DNA from: Aldehydirespirator sp965203575
Lineage (GTDB): Bacteria; Actinomycetota; Acidimicrobiia; Acidimicrobiales; Aldehydirespiratoraceae
NCBI GenBank assembly: GCA_965203575.1
Contig: OZ241894.1
Coordinates: forward strand, 3,348,001 to 3,412,000
Direction: 5' to 3'
DNA length: 64,000 nt
Of the stretch, positions 7,060-15,950 are shown piece by piece. Below the pieces are notes generated by a model, which was given only the letters and a program-made list of their open reading frames with translations, was not told where the DNA came from and searched no databases. The translations under genes and the position numbers were made by a program. The stretch's first letter is position 1. Each line of letters begins with the position of its first letter.

Positions 7060-9944
7060 TCGCGTTCCGGGCTCGGGCTCGGGCGGTCGACATGCTGGGG
7101 CGACAGCAGATCGCCAATCTCCCCACAGCGCTCAGCGAGCTGTTCAAGAACGCCCACGACGCGTACGCCACCATCGCTACCGCCGACTTCCTCCGCGCGC
7201 AAGACCTCCTGGTGGTGAGTGACGACGGCGTCGGGATGGACCGCGAGACGTTCGAGCGCGCATGGCTCACGATCGCGACCGAGTCGAAGTTGGGACGCGA
7301 CTCGACGCCGCGGCCCGCAGGGATGACCCCGAGAGTGCAACTGGGAGAAAAGGGCATTGGCCGGTTCGCCATCGGAGCCCTAGGCAGCCAGGTTCTGGTC
7401 GTGTCCAAGCGGGACAGCTGCCCGGCCGTCGCTGCGCTGGTCAACTGGAAGATGTTCGAGCTTCCCGGCATCGACTTGGACGAAGTGCCGGTCGGCTTGG
7501 TGGAACTCGACGGCGATCGGTTGACCGCGGCCGATGTGGCCCGTTTGAAGGCACCGCTGGCGGAGGCCGCGAACCTCTTCCGGCGGCGCGGCAGCGGGAC
7601 GGAGTGGACTCAGGCACTGGACAGCATCCAGGCGACATTGGACGCGGTGCCGGACGACCCTCGCGAGACCGTGCCTGGACTGGGGCCGCTCGGCCCCACA
7701 GGGACCGTGTTCCTGGTCTCTTCGGTCTCGGAGGATCTCGCCTCGGAGATCGGCATGCCCGGATCCAAGGAAGCGTCGCTGTTCGAGAGGACGTTGCACG
7801 GCTTCACCGACTCCTGGCTGGGAGAGGCATCCACCCCCGACTTCGCCGTCGACTTCGTCGATCACCGGGGCGGCGGCGACTCGGAGAGCCTGCTGCGGCC
7901 CGACGACTTCTTTGGAACGGCGGACTTCGAGCAGGCGGACCACCACATCCACGGCGAATTCGACGAGGACGGCGACTTTATCGGCACGGTCAGGATCTTC
8001 GACGAGGAGGCCGCAGACCTGCATGTCAGGTGCCCGGACTCGCTGAGGCCGCGTTGCGGGCCGTTCACGTTCGAACTCGGAGTGGTGCAGGGCAACGCCA
8101 GCGAGTCGAGGCTGGACCCCGAGGCGTTCGGGTCCATGAACACCAAGCTAAAGCGACTCGGCGGCCTGTACGTCTATATGGACGGGATCAGGGTGCAACC
8201 GTATGGCCGGCCCGACGTCGACTACCTAGAGATTGAGGAGCGACGGACCTTGGGGGCCGCGTACTACTACTTCTCCTACAGGCGGATGTTCGGCGCGGTC
8301 AGCCTCACAAGCGAACAGAACCCTGGTCTGCACGAGAAGGCGGGCAGAGAGGGCTTCACGCGCGGCCGCGCCTACTCAGACTTTCGGGAACTCCTTATCA
8401 ACCTGCTCAAGCAGTTGGCTGCCGAGTACTTCCGACCCGATGCCCCGCAGGTTCGCGCCTACGAGCAGGGTCGAGAGCGCTTGGCTAGAGAGGACAGGCT
8501 CCGCAAGGAACGCGAGAAGCAAGCCGCGGCGGGACGCAGACAACTGCGATCACAGCTGGCATCAGCCGTCGAGTATCTGTCCGAGACGGACTTCCAAGGA
8601 CGGGCTTCGGAGATAGTCGAGGACCTCAGTACGCAGCTTGCGGCAGCCGATCGCCTTCAACCGGCGACGAGGCAGGTCGCACAGGCGAGACGAGCCCTGC
8701 GCCAGTTGGTGGCACCGCTTGGGTTCGACGAGCCGGAGGGCTTCGCGCCGTCAAGGCCGATGCGCCAAGACATGATGCTCGTCGAGCGCGGGGCGGCTGA
8801 CGTTGAGGAGTCGTACGTACGGCCGGCCCTCGATCTGGTCGACGACCTGGCGGGGGGCACGGAGGCTCGCCTGGCGGCACGCGAGGCAGACGAGCAGGAA
8901 CGAGACCGGTTCGTCAAGCGGAGGATCGCGGCGGCAACGGAGCAGATGGCGGACGCCCAAACTGAAGCCGACCGGGCCCTGTCAGCGTTGAACACGAACG
9001 CAACCTCCACGCTCCAGACGTTGCGAGCGGACTTCGACAGGCGCCTTGCAGGCATAGCCCGTCCGAGCGGCTCGGCAAGCACAGGCTGGATCCGCGAGCA
9101 GGCGGAGTTCGAGCAGGAACTGGACTCGCTGGCGGCCGACTCCCGAAGGGCGCTCACGCGCGTCGCGAATCTCATTCGAGCGAGCGACGTAGTGTTCACC
9201 AGCGGCGCCCCGGCGCCGACGGAGCTCGCGGCCGCCGCCGACGCCGAGATCGTTGAGTTGCGTGCCCAGGCTGACGACCAACTCGAATACGTGCAGCTGG
9301 GCATGGCGCTGGCCGTGGTCGACCATGAGTTCCGAGCGACGGTCGCGAGCATCCGAAGCGATGTGCGACGGGTCGGATCCTGGGCGAAGAAGAACCCGCA
9401 ACTCGTGGGACTCTACGAAGACCTGCGACGAGACTTCGACCATCTCGACAGCTACCTCACGCTTCTGACTCCGATGCAAAGGAGACTGAGGCGCGCCAAG
9501 ACGACCATCAAGGGCAGCGACATCTACCGCTTTCTCGACGAGCTCTTCCGTGAGCGCCTTCGAGTCGCACACACCGAGATCCGGGCAAGCCGGCAGTTCG
9601 AGGCTGCCAAGATCACCGGCTACGCTTCGACGTTCTATCCGGTGTTCATCAACCTCGTCGACAACAGCCTGTATTGGATCCAAGGCACTGGACCGCACGC
9701 TTCCGAGAGCATCATCGAGTTGAGCACGCGAGGGGACACGCTCGTCTACCGGGACACCGGGCCGGGCATTGCCGAGGATATAGCCGACCGGGTGTTCGAC
9801 TTCGGCTTCACAACCAAGCCAGGGGGCAGCGGCCTGGGCCTCGCCATCGCCAGCCAGGTACTAGACAGGGCCGGCTGGTCTATAGCCCTAGGAAGCCGCG
9901 ACGGCGGTGCCGAGTTCCTAATCCGTCAGCGGAGGCAGCCGTGA
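7056..9944 (+). CDS. Dual GHKL ATPase: MutL/Hsp90-like N-domain plus histidine-kinase C-domain
   Basis: 962 residues. The N-terminal GHKL ATPase has ELFKNAHDA (Asn32 for Mg-ATP), SDDGVGM and GEKGIGRFAIGAL, as in MutL/Hsp90/MORC-like proteins. A middle part and a long charged, coiled-coil-like stretch follow (roughly residues 470-720, rich in Arg/Glu/Ala). The C-terminus is a second, kinase-type module: H-box VVDHEFRATV (His757), N-box INLVDNSLYW, DTGPGI, then TTKPGGSGLGLAIA. The protein thus carries two separate nucleotide-binding Bergerat folds. It is flanked by coupled genes: the methyltransferase stop overlaps its ATG and its TGA overlaps the next GTG. It likely acts as a nucleotide-driven switch that could phosphorylate the downstream receiver protein; that relay is inference. 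Confidence 0.85.
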   Translation: MIAFRARARAVDMLGRQQIANLPTALSELFKNAHDAYATIATADFLRAQDLLVVSDDGVGMDRETFERAWLTIATESKLGRDSTPRPAGMTPRVQLGEKGIGRFAIGALGSQVLVVSKRDSCPAVAALVNWKMFELPGIDLDEVPVGLVELDGDRLTAADVARLKAPLAEAANLFRRRGSGTEWTQALDSIQATLDAVPDDPRETVPGLGPLGPTGTVFLVSSVSEDLASEIGMPGSKEASLFERTLHGFTDSWLGEASTPDFAVDFVDHRGGGDSESLLRPDDFFGTADFEQADHHIHGEFDEDGDFIGTVRIFDEEAADLHVRCPDSLRPRCGPFTFELGVVQGNASESRLDPEAFGSMNTKLKRLGGLYVYMDGIRVQPYGRPDVDYLEIEERRTLGAAYYYFSYRRMFGAVSLTSEQNPGLHEKAGREGFTRGRAYSDFRELLINLLKQLAAEYFRPDAPQVRAYEQGRERLAREDRLRKEREKQAAAGRRQLRSQLASAVEYLSETDFQGRASEIVEDLSTQLAAADRLQPATRQVAQARRALRQLVAPLGFDEPEGFAPSRPMRQDMMLVERGAADVEESYVRPALDLVDDLAGGTEARLAAREADEQERDRFVKRRIAAATEQMADAQTEADRALSALNTNATSTLQTLRADFDRRLAGIARPSGSASTGWIREQAEFEQELDSLAADSRRALTRVANLIRASDVVFTSGAPAPTELAAAADAEIVELRAQADDQLEYVQLGMALAVVDHEFRATVASIRSDVRRVGSWAKKNPQLVGLYEDLRRDFDHLDSYLTLLTPMQRRLRRAKTTIKGSDIYRFLDELFRERLRVAHTEIRASRQFEAAKITGYASTFYPVFINLVDNSLYWIQGTGPHASESIIELSTRGDTLVYRDTGPGIAEDIADRVFDFGFTTKPGGSGLGLAIASQVLDRAGWSIALGSRDGGAEFLIRQRRQP

Positions 9945-11479
9945 GCACTGCGATCAGTGACTACTTCCGCACGGCCCTTCTGATCGACGATCGTGTGGAG
10001 CCCGACTATCTGCCGCTGGAGACACTCGACATCGAGGAGGCTGGCGCAGCTGACGACGAGCCTGGACCAGACCTTGTGACGCCGCCTGAAGAAGACGAGA
10101 CTCCGGTACGCCCGTCGAGCCTCGTCAGCGCTTTTCTTGCGGCAGGTGTGGTGTGCAGTGTCGTCGAACCGAGCAACGATCCCGTCAAAATCGAAGCTAC
10201 GGCACTACGCGGCGTTCAGATCGCTGACCTGTTGATTCTCGACTGGCTCCTGTTCGGGAACTTCTCCGCAACGGTTGACGTCATCCGCGAGATCGTTTCA
10301 CAGAACGAGTCCCGTCTCCAAGTAATAGTTGTGTTCACCGGCGCACAAAGCCTCAGCGATGTGGCGGTACGTCTCATCCAGGACGCCGGCTTCGAGGAAA
10401 TCGACGACTTCGTGCTGAGGCACGGCAACACTGTCGTACTGGTTCTGGGCAAGCCGGGACCGCCCCTGCCCGGCGGAGAGGATAGGCGGCAACCCTCCTC
10501 CGACTATCGCGACTTGCCGAGAATGATCCGAGACGACCTTGAGATGGTGTTCAAGGGGTTGATGCCCGAGTTCGCGTTCCGAGGCATCAACACGCTGCGC
10601 GAGTCGACCCCGAGGATCCTCGCGACTTTCAACTCCGGCCTGGACGCGGCAGCGCTCGTGCATCGAGCGCTGCTGCCGGAACCCTCCGACGCCGGGCCTC
10701 AGTTCGTGAGACTGCTCGCGAGCGATTTTGAGCAGGCGCTGCACGATGAGCGAGTCGGGGAGGTCTGGGATCTGGAATCCGTGCGCGCCCACCTCGATCA
10801 CACTGAACCGAGTGGAGCGCCTGAGGGGCTGGCCCATAAGTTGAAGAGCGACCAGCAGGTTCCCGGAGATCTCAAGGCTCTCGACGACTCTGACTTGTGC
10901 CGAGAAGCGATCGTGAATGGCCTGTCGAAAACCGGCATGACAGACAAAGCAACATCAAGGGCCGTCCGTGATCTAGCGACTGCTGTCGGCAACAGTGCCT
11001 CGAATGAGTCTCTGGCCATCCTGATGACTTCAAGCAGTCTTGATGGCGAGCCACCGAGGCTTGAGATGGGCGTCGTCCTTCGAGATGGAGATGGGCGCTA
11101 CTGGCTGTGCATCCAGCCTCTCTGCGACAGCGTCCGCCTCGACACAAGTCGGGCGTTCCCGATGCTGCCTCTCAGCCCCGACCCCCAGAAGCCCGCGGCC
11201 ATGATCCGTTCTCCCGAGGGAGACGCCATCCGTATCGGCTTCGATACGAGTCCGCACAGCCTGGACATGCCGAAGTTCCAGCCTTCGCCAGAGGGTTCCG
11301 TGCTCGCACAGGGTGACCCTGCGAACTGGCACTTCACCAGCGTCGAGGGTGCTGAGTACCGGGCGGTCGCTCGGCTCAGGCCGGAATTGGCGGCCCAGGC
11401 CGTGCACGGCCTCGCCTCTGCGGCGTCCCGCGCGGGAGCGAACGTCTCGGAGTGGCTGAGGCGAGGAGCGCCCTCGTAG
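9941..11479 (+). CDS. Receiver-domain protein partnered with the GHKL ATPase
   Basis: GTG 9941 overlaps the preceding stop (GTGA), giving 512 residues. The N-terminus resembles an atypical response receiver (Response_reg_2-like): acidic pair Asp16-Asp17 (ALLIDDRVEP), a long acidic insertion, phospho-acceptor Asp101 in DLLILDWLLFG, Thr in VIVVFTGAQ, and Lys in VLVLGKPGPP. All positions needed for aspartyl phosphorylation therefore remain. The remaining 350 residues match no domain I recognise; they look globular, with no HTH, nuclease or membrane signature. In GHKL-linked defence neighbourhoods such proteins are paired with the ATPase. It may be the effector or the regulator of the cassette; which one cannot be told from sequence. 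Confidence 0.7.
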   Translation: MSTAISDYFRTALLIDDRVEPDYLPLETLDIEEAGAADDEPGPDLVTPPEEDETPVRPSSLVSAFLAAGVVCSVVEPSNDPVKIEATALRGVQIADLLILDWLLFGNFSATVDVIREIVSQNESRLQVIVVFTGAQSLSDVAVRLIQDAGFEEIDDFVLRHGNTVVLVLGKPGPPLPGGEDRRQPSSDYRDLPRMIRDDLEMVFKGLMPEFAFRGINTLRESTPRILATFNSGLDAAALVHRALLPEPSDAGPQFVRLLASDFEQALHDERVGEVWDLESVRAHLDHTEPSGAPEGLAHKLKSDQQVPGDLKALDDSDLCREAIVNGLSKTGMTDKATSRAVRDLATAVGNSASNESLAILMTSSSLDGEPPRLEMGVVLRDGDGRYWLCIQPLCDSVRLDTSRAFPMLPLSPDPQKPAAMIRSPEGDAIRIGFDTSPHSLDMPKFQPSPEGSVLAQGDPANWHFTSVEGAEYRAVARLRPELAAQAVHGLASAASRAGANVSEWLRRGAPS

Positions 11480-11608
11480 GGCGCGTTCAACGACCGGGGC
11501 TGGGCCGCCGAGGCCGGCACCTGCGGTGCCTCGTCGCCGAGGCCGGCATTACCGTGACGCCCTCCGTGTCGTAGCAGGAGGCATAGCGGGCGCTCGGGTA
11601 CGCTTGGG

Positions 11609-11926
11609 GTGGTGCTGGACCAGCGCGGCACCGTGCCGCCCGACTCATCGCCCTCGCTCCTGGCCCGGGTGCTGGCGTTCTCGGCCATCATCGTGGCCGG
11701 CGTGTGCGGAGGCCTGATCGGCTTCGCGGTGATGGATCTCGGCTGCGACGGCGGCTGCACCACCACGGCCGGCCTGGTCGGGCTGGGTGCCGCCGTCGGC
11801 GCCGCGGCGGGAACCGGCATCGTGGCCGTGCTTACCCTGAGGGCGGCCGCCGAGTGGCGGGCCCAGCAGCCTCGGGGCGCAGCCGGCCCGCCGGTCGGGG
11901 AATCCTGGAGGGGTCGGGGCTCGTGA
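11609..11926 (+). CDS. Small two-helix membrane protein
   Basis: About 105 residues starting at tandem GTG codons (11609/11612). Two hydrophobic helices (VLAFSAIIVAGVCGGLIGFAV and LVGLGAAVGAAAGTGIVAVL) are separated by a short loop containing CDGGC. The tail is basic and Pro/Gly-rich. The stop overlaps the GTG of the mtrA-like gene (GTGA), so it belongs to the two-component operon. No family is recognised. It could be a small membrane partner of the sensor kinase, which is speculation from position only. Confidence 0.6.
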   Translation: MVLDQRGTVPPDSSPSLLARVLAFSAIIVAGVCGGLIGFAVMDLGCDGGCTTTAGLVGLGAAVGAAAGTGIVAVLTLRAAAEWRAQQPRGAAGPPVGESWRGRGS

Positions 11927-12603
11927 CCACCCGGGTCCTCACCGTGGAGGACGATGAGCGCATCCGCACCGCGCTCCGGTTGGCGCTCGAGGACGAGGGC
12001 TGGGAAGTGGACGAGGTCTCCTCCGGCGAGGAGGCTCTGGCCGCGTTCGACCGCGTGCCCGCCGACGTGGTCCTAGTCGACATCATGCTTCCGGGAATCG
12101 ACGGGTTCGACATCTGCCGGGCCATACGCAAGTCGAGCGATGTTCCCATCGTGATGATCACAGCTCGTTCCGATACTCACGACGTGGTGGCGGGCCTCGA
12201 AGCCGGCGCCGACGACTATCTCACCAAACCATTCGCTCCCAAGGAGCTCTCAGCCCGCATCCGGGCTCTGCTGCGGCGGGCGCGGAGCTCCGACGACGGC
12301 AGCAGCGAGATCCTCTTCGACGACCTCCAGATCCTCCCCGACGAGGGAGTGGTTCGAGTGTCCGGCACCGAGGCCTACCTCACCAAGACCGAGTTCCGGC
12401 TGCTGGTGGAACTGGCGTCGAGCCCCGGCCGGATATTCAGCAGGGAAGTGTTGCTGGAACGGGTCTGGGGCCTCGGGTACTTCGGGGACGGCAGGCTGGT
12501 CGATGTCCATGTGCGCAGGCTGCGAACCAAGATCGAGCCCGATCCGGCCAACCCGCGCCATGTTGTGACCGTGCGCGGCCTCGGCTACAAGCTCCAGCCA
12601 TAG
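11923..12603 (+). CDS. mtrA: OmpR-family response regulator, MtrA-like
   Basis: A 226-residue receiver plus winged-helix protein. The receiver has VEDDE (acidic pair), phospho-acceptor Asp53 in VLVDIMLPG, Thr in MITARSD and Lys in YLTKPF. The DNA-binding half shows the OmpR wing signatures LTKTEFRLLVELASSPGR and VDVHVRRLRTKIE, ending HVVTVRGLGYKL. GTG 11923 was chosen because it overlaps the upstream stop and gives the standard N-terminus. It is followed by a sensor kinase and a GerMN lipoprotein, the order of the actinobacterial mtrA-mtrB-lpqB locus that links envelope signals to cell-wall and division control. The symbol rests on this context rather than an alignment. Confidence 0.85.
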   Translation: MTTRVLTVEDDERIRTALRLALEDEGWEVDEVSSGEEALAAFDRVPADVVLVDIMLPGIDGFDICRAIRKSSDVPIVMITARSDTHDVVAGLEAGADDYLTKPFAPKELSARIRALLRRARSSDDGSSEILFDDLQILPDEGVVRVSGTEAYLTKTEFRLLVELASSPGRIFSREVLLERVWGLGYFGDGRLVDVHVRRLRTKIEPDPANPRHVVTVRGLGYKLQP

Positions 12604-12622
12604 AGGCCGAGCGGAGAAGCGC

Positions 12623-14077
12623 GTGCGGCGCCCGAGGTTTCTACCTCTCTTCGTCAGGCGGGGACTGCGCCGCCGCATCACCTCCGCCTTCGCCATCGGC
12701 GGGCTGCTGCTGGCCTCCACCATCTCGTTCGCCACCCTGGCCCTGACCCGCCAGAACCTCCTGGAGGAGCGCGACGAGACCGCCTTCTCGGTGTTCGCCA
12801 ACAACGGCCGGCGAGTACGCAACGAGCTCACCGCCGAGACCGACGACGAAGGCCGCCGGGCAATCGTCGAGCGGTTGAGGCAGACCTCGGGCACGTTCCC
12901 GCTGCTGCGGGTCGGCGACGAGTGGACCTCGGCCGACCCCCTCGTGTTCAATCGGGAGACGGTCCCGGCCTCGCTGCTGGAGCTGGTGGAGTCGGGGACG
13001 CCGGCGCGGATGCGCACGTCGATCGGCTCCCGTGCCGCCATCGTCTCCGCCGTACCCATACCCGGCCCCCCGACCGACGCGATCTACTTCGAGGCCGCCC
13101 CGCTCGACGACATCGAGGACACGCTGGACACGCTGGCCTTCATCCTCTTCGGCGTGGCCGCAGTCACCACCATGTTCGCCGCGGCCGTCGGCTGGTGGGC
13201 CGCGGGGCGGATGCTCAACCCGCTGTTCAGGGTGCGGACCGCGGCCGAGGCCCTGGCCGCGGGCGCGCTGGACACCCGGCTGACACCGCCCGAGGACGCC
13301 GACCTGGCCTCGCTGACCGATTCGTTCAACCAGATGGCCCGGGCTCTCGAGGAGAGGATCGCCCGGGACGCCCGCTTCGCGTCCGAGGTCAGCCATGAGC
13401 TGCGGTCCCCGCTGATGACGCTGACGGCCTCCGTGGAGGTTCTCTACAACATGGCCGACGAACTGGGCGAGCGGGGCCGCACCGCGCTCGACCTCCTCAG
13501 CGACGACATCTCGCGTTTCCGGCGGCTGGTGGAGGATCTGCTGGAGATCAACCGCTACGACGTAGGCACCGCCGACCTGGAGGCCGAGGAGGTGCACATC
13601 GTCGAGTTCGTGCAGCACGCCATCTTCCAGTTCGGGCTCGACTCGACCGCGGTGGTCGACTTCGAGGCCGCGCCCGGGATGGAGGCCACGGTGCTGCTGG
13701 CCGACAAGCGCCGCCTCGGCCGGGTGGTGTCGAACCTGGTCGAGAACGCCTCCAAGTACGGCAACGGCGAGGTGCGGGTGAACCTCGACCGGCACGACGG
13801 CCTGGTGCGTATCGGCGTTGAGGACAACGGCCCGGGAGTGGTCCCCTCGGAGCGCACGCTGATCTTCGACCGCTTCCACCGGGGCCGTGCCGGCGGCCGG
13901 CGGGGCAAGGACTCGGGATCGGGCTTGGGACTGGCCCTGGTGGCCGAGCACGTGGGACTGCACGGCGGCCGGGTCTGGGTGGAGGACCGCCCGGACGCGA
14001 CCCGGGGCGCCCGTTTCGTCGTCGAGCTGCCGGTGGCCACCGTGGACGACGAGTCCGAGGAGGCGCTGGCCCCGTGA
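12623..14077 (+). CDS. mtrB: Sensor histidine kinase, MtrB-like
   Basis: 484 residues with GTG start and GGAG seven bases upstream. The first transmembrane helix (AFAIGGLLLASTISFATLAL) is followed by an extracytoplasmic domain of about 110 residues, a second helix (AFILFGVAAVTTMFAAAVGW), a HAMP linker (NPLFRVRTAAEALAAG), the HisKA helix with phospho-acceptor His258 (EVSHELRSPL), and the ATPase domain: N-box LVENASKYGNG, EDNGPGV, and the DSGSGLGLALV lid. It should autophosphorylate and pass phosphate to the adjacent regulator. Nineteen bases separate it from the regulator gene, and its stop overlaps the start of the lipoprotein gene. Confidence 0.88.
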   Translation: MRRPRFLPLFVRRGLRRRITSAFAIGGLLLASTISFATLALTRQNLLEERDETAFSVFANNGRRVRNELTAETDDEGRRAIVERLRQTSGTFPLLRVGDEWTSADPLVFNRETVPASLLELVESGTPARMRTSIGSRAAIVSAVPIPGPPTDAIYFEAAPLDDIEDTLDTLAFILFGVAAVTTMFAAAVGWWAAGRMLNPLFRVRTAAEALAAGALDTRLTPPEDADLASLTDSFNQMARALEERIARDARFASEVSHELRSPLMTLTASVEVLYNMADELGERGRTALDLLSDDISRFRRLVEDLLEINRYDVGTADLEAEEVHIVEFVQHAIFQFGLDSTAVVDFEAAPGMEATVLLADKRRLGRVVSNLVENASKYGNGEVRVNLDRHDGLVRIGVEDNGPGVVPSERTLIFDRFHRGRAGGRRGKDSGSGLGLALVAEHVGLHGGRVWVEDRPDATRGARFVVELPVATVDDESEEALAP

Positions 14078-14823
14078 GGCGGCTGCTCCGCCGCGCCCGC
14101 CGGCGCGGTATCGACCTCCAGACCGTCCTGGTGCTGGCCGTTGCCTTGACCGCCGGTTGCGGGCTGCCGACCGATGAGACTGCGCAGGCCATCGATCCTG
14201 AGGAGCTGCCCGAGAGCCTCCGGCCCGGGTTCACCGCATCCACGACCACCACAGTGCCCGCTCCGCTCCTGACCGAGTCCCGGGCCGTCTACCTGCTGAC
14301 GAACCCCCAGGACATCGAGCGCACCATCGTGGTAGAGGTGGAGCGCCAGGTGAATCGCAGCGCCACGCTGGAGGACGTGCTGGCGACCCTGTTCGGGGAG
14401 GCGACCTCGCCCGAGGAATCGGACGCCGGCTACTTCAACACCCTGGAGCTGTTCGAGATCCTGAGCGCCACGGTGGACAACGGCGTGGCCACCGTCGACA
14501 TCGTGCACCTGTCGCCGGAGGGAGAGGATCAGCCGCCCTCGGCCGACGAGCTCGAGTTCGCGGCGGCCCAGCTGGTGTTCACCGCCTCCGCAACCGAGGG
14601 CATCGACGGCGTCCGGATCCTGCTCGACGGCCAGGAGGTGTCCGTCCCCACCAGCGACGCCGACGCCGAGCCCGGCTCGGTGCTCCGAACGAGCGCCTAC
14701 GAGCAGTTCCAGCCCGACTTCGCACCGGCGACCACCACCTCCGCGCCCGCCGACGAGGAGGGCGAGGACGTCGAGGAGGAGGGCGAGGACGTCGAGGAGG
14801 AGGGCGAGGACGGGGAGGGCTAG
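14074..14823 (+). CDS. GerMN-domain lipoprotein following the MtrAB-like pair
   Basis: 249 residues. The GTG start overlaps the kinase stop (GTGA). An Arg-rich N-terminus precedes a hydrophobic stretch and a lipobox, ALTAGC, that predicts lipidation and anchoring outside the cell. The central part (ESRAVYLLTNPQDIE, RSATLEDVLATLFGE, ILSATVDNGVATVDI) is a GerMN domain. The end is an acidic tail made by tandem 21-bp repeats (GEDVEEE units). In mycobacteria the mtrB-lpqB pair is similar, LpqB being a larger lipoprotein with a GerMN domain that modulates MtrB; the same sensor-accessory role is plausible here. Confidence 0.75.
   Translation: MRRLLRRARRRGIDLQTVLVLAVALTAGCGLPTDETAQAIDPEELPESLRPGFTASTTTTVPAPLLTESRAVYLLTNPQDIERTIVVEVERQVNRSATLEDVLATLFGEATSPEESDAGYFNTLELFEILSATVDNGVATVDIVHLSPEGEDQPPSADELEFAAAQLVFTASATEGIDGVRILLDGQEVSVPTSDADAEPGSVLRTSAYEQFQPDFAPATTTSAPADEEGEDVEEEGEDVEEEGEDGEG
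14761..14817. repeat. Tandem 21-bp repeat encoding an acidic tail
   Basis: Nearly three copies of a 21-base unit beginning GGCGAGGACGTCGAGGAG encode GEDVEEE repeats at the C-terminus of the GerMN lipoprotein. Copy number is likely to vary between strains. Confidence 0.8.
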
Positions 14824-14845
14824 GCGGCGGCGCGGAGCTGAGGGT

Positions 14846-15874
14846 TCAGGCGAAGAACGTGTGGGCCACGTCGAGCAGCTCGCGGCCCACCGGCTTCAAA
14901 CGGGCGGTGGCCTCCTGCAGCGACACCAGCTCGATGGCTCCGCCCCGGAGGGCCACCATCCGACCGAAGCTGCCGTCGTGGACCGCATCGATGGCCGCGA
15001 CCCCGAACCGGGTGGCCAGCACCCGGTCGAGGGGGGTGGGCGAGCCTCCCCGCTGCACATGTCCGAGGATGGTGACCCGGGTCTCCAGTCCCGTGCGGGC
15101 CTCCACCTCGGCCGCGATCACGTTGGCGATGCCGCCGAGGCGCTTGTGCCCGTAGGCGTCGACCGGGGGCTCGGCCACCTCGAGGGTGCCCGGCTTCGGC
15201 CTGGCGCCCTCGGCCACCACCACGATGGACGCGTAGCGGCCCCGGGCGCGGCGACGCAGCAGCGCGTCGCACAGGTCGTCTAGGTCGAAGGGCTCCTCGG
15301 GTACGAGGGTGTAGGTCGCACCCCCCGCGATCCCGGCCCAGGTAGCGATGTGGCCCACGTTGCGGCCCATCACCTCCACGAAGATGACGCGGGCGTGGCT
15401 CTCGGCTGTGGTATGGAGCCGGTCGATAGCCTCGGTGGCCACAGCCACGGCGGTGTCGAATCCGAAGGTCCGCTCGGTCATGCCCACGTCGTTGTCGATC
15501 GTCTTGGGCACGCCGACGACCTCGAAGCCGCGGTCCGCCATCTCGGACGCGCACGACAGGGTGCCCTCGCCCCCTATGGCGATGAGTGCGTCTAGCTCCA
15601 GGCCGCGGATCGTCTCGGTGGCGCGAGACATGCCGTCGGGAAGGCTGAACGGCGTGTGGCGCGACGTGCCCAGCATCGTTCCGCCAATGGGCAGCAGGCC
15701 GCGGCAGGCCTCCACGTCCAGCTGCACCCAATCGTCGTCCACCACTCCCCGCCAGCCGTCGATGAACCCGATCATGTGGTCTCCGTAGCGCCGCTCGCCC
15801 TTGCGCACCACCGCCCTGATGACGGCGTTGAGACCCGGGCAGTCTCCGCCCCCGGTGAGTATCGCGACTCGCAT
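14846..15874 (-). CDS. pfkA: 6-phosphofructokinase
   Basis: A 342-residue group III phosphofructokinase. It opens MRVAILTGGGDCPGLNAVIR (nucleotide loop) and carries GGEGTLSCA, PKTIDNDVGMT (catalytic Asp in TIDND), EVMGRNVGHIA and GHVQRGGSP. The Gly of GGEGT is the residue usual in ATP-using members; PPi-using relatives commonly have Asp (GGEDT), so ATP use is predicted. It phosphorylates fructose 6-phosphate in glycolysis. ATG 15874 gives the exact family N-terminus; an upstream in-frame ATG at 15931 merely reads through the duplicated junction. The gene follows a ROK kinase and is separated from it by two tiny cistrons. Confidence 0.92.
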   Translation of the reverse strand: MRVAILTGGGDCPGLNAVIRAVVRKGERRYGDHMIGFIDGWRGVVDDDWVQLDVEACRGLLPIGGTMLGTSRHTPFSLPDGMSRATETIRGLELDALIAIGGEGTLSCASEMADRGFEVVGVPKTIDNDVGMTERTFGFDTAVAVATEAIDRLHTTAESHARVIFVEVMGRNVGHIATWAGIAGGATYTLVPEEPFDLDDLCDALLRRRARGRYASIVVVAEGARPKPGTLEVAEPPVDAYGHKRLGGIANVIAAEVEARTGLETRVTILGHVQRGGSPTPLDRVLATRFGVAAIDAVHDGSFGRMVALRGGAIELVSLQEATARLKPVGRELLDVAHTFFA

Positions 15875-15912
15875 CACGCGGCCTCTGAGGCAAGCAGAGC
15901 GGCGACTCGCAT
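15874..15912 (-). CDS. 12-codon minicistron 2 between ROK gene and pfkA
   Basis: The second copy encodes the same peptide MRVAALLASEAA with two silent differences from flanking copies. Its TGA overlaps the ATG of pfkA. A ribosome re-initiating at each overlap would pass through both copies before reaching pfkA. Confidence 0.5.
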   Translation of the reverse strand: MRVAALLASEAA

Positions 15913-15950
15913 CACGCGGCCTCCGAGGCAAGCAGAGCGGCGACTCGCAT
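15912..15950 (-). CDS. 12-codon minicistron 1 between ROK gene and pfkA
   Basis: ATG 15950 overlaps the ROK stop as TGATG. It encodes MRVAALLASEAA and stops at the next TGATG. MRVA equals the start of pfkA and ALLASEAA the end of the ROK kinase, so it arose by duplication of the junction. Expression is not proven, but every overlap is intact. Confidence 0.5.
   Translation of the reverse strand: MRVAALLASEAA

Noticed and set aside
12641..13963. 440-codon open frame antisense to the histidine kinase
   Set aside because: Composition shadow; the kinase on the plus strand has all motifs.
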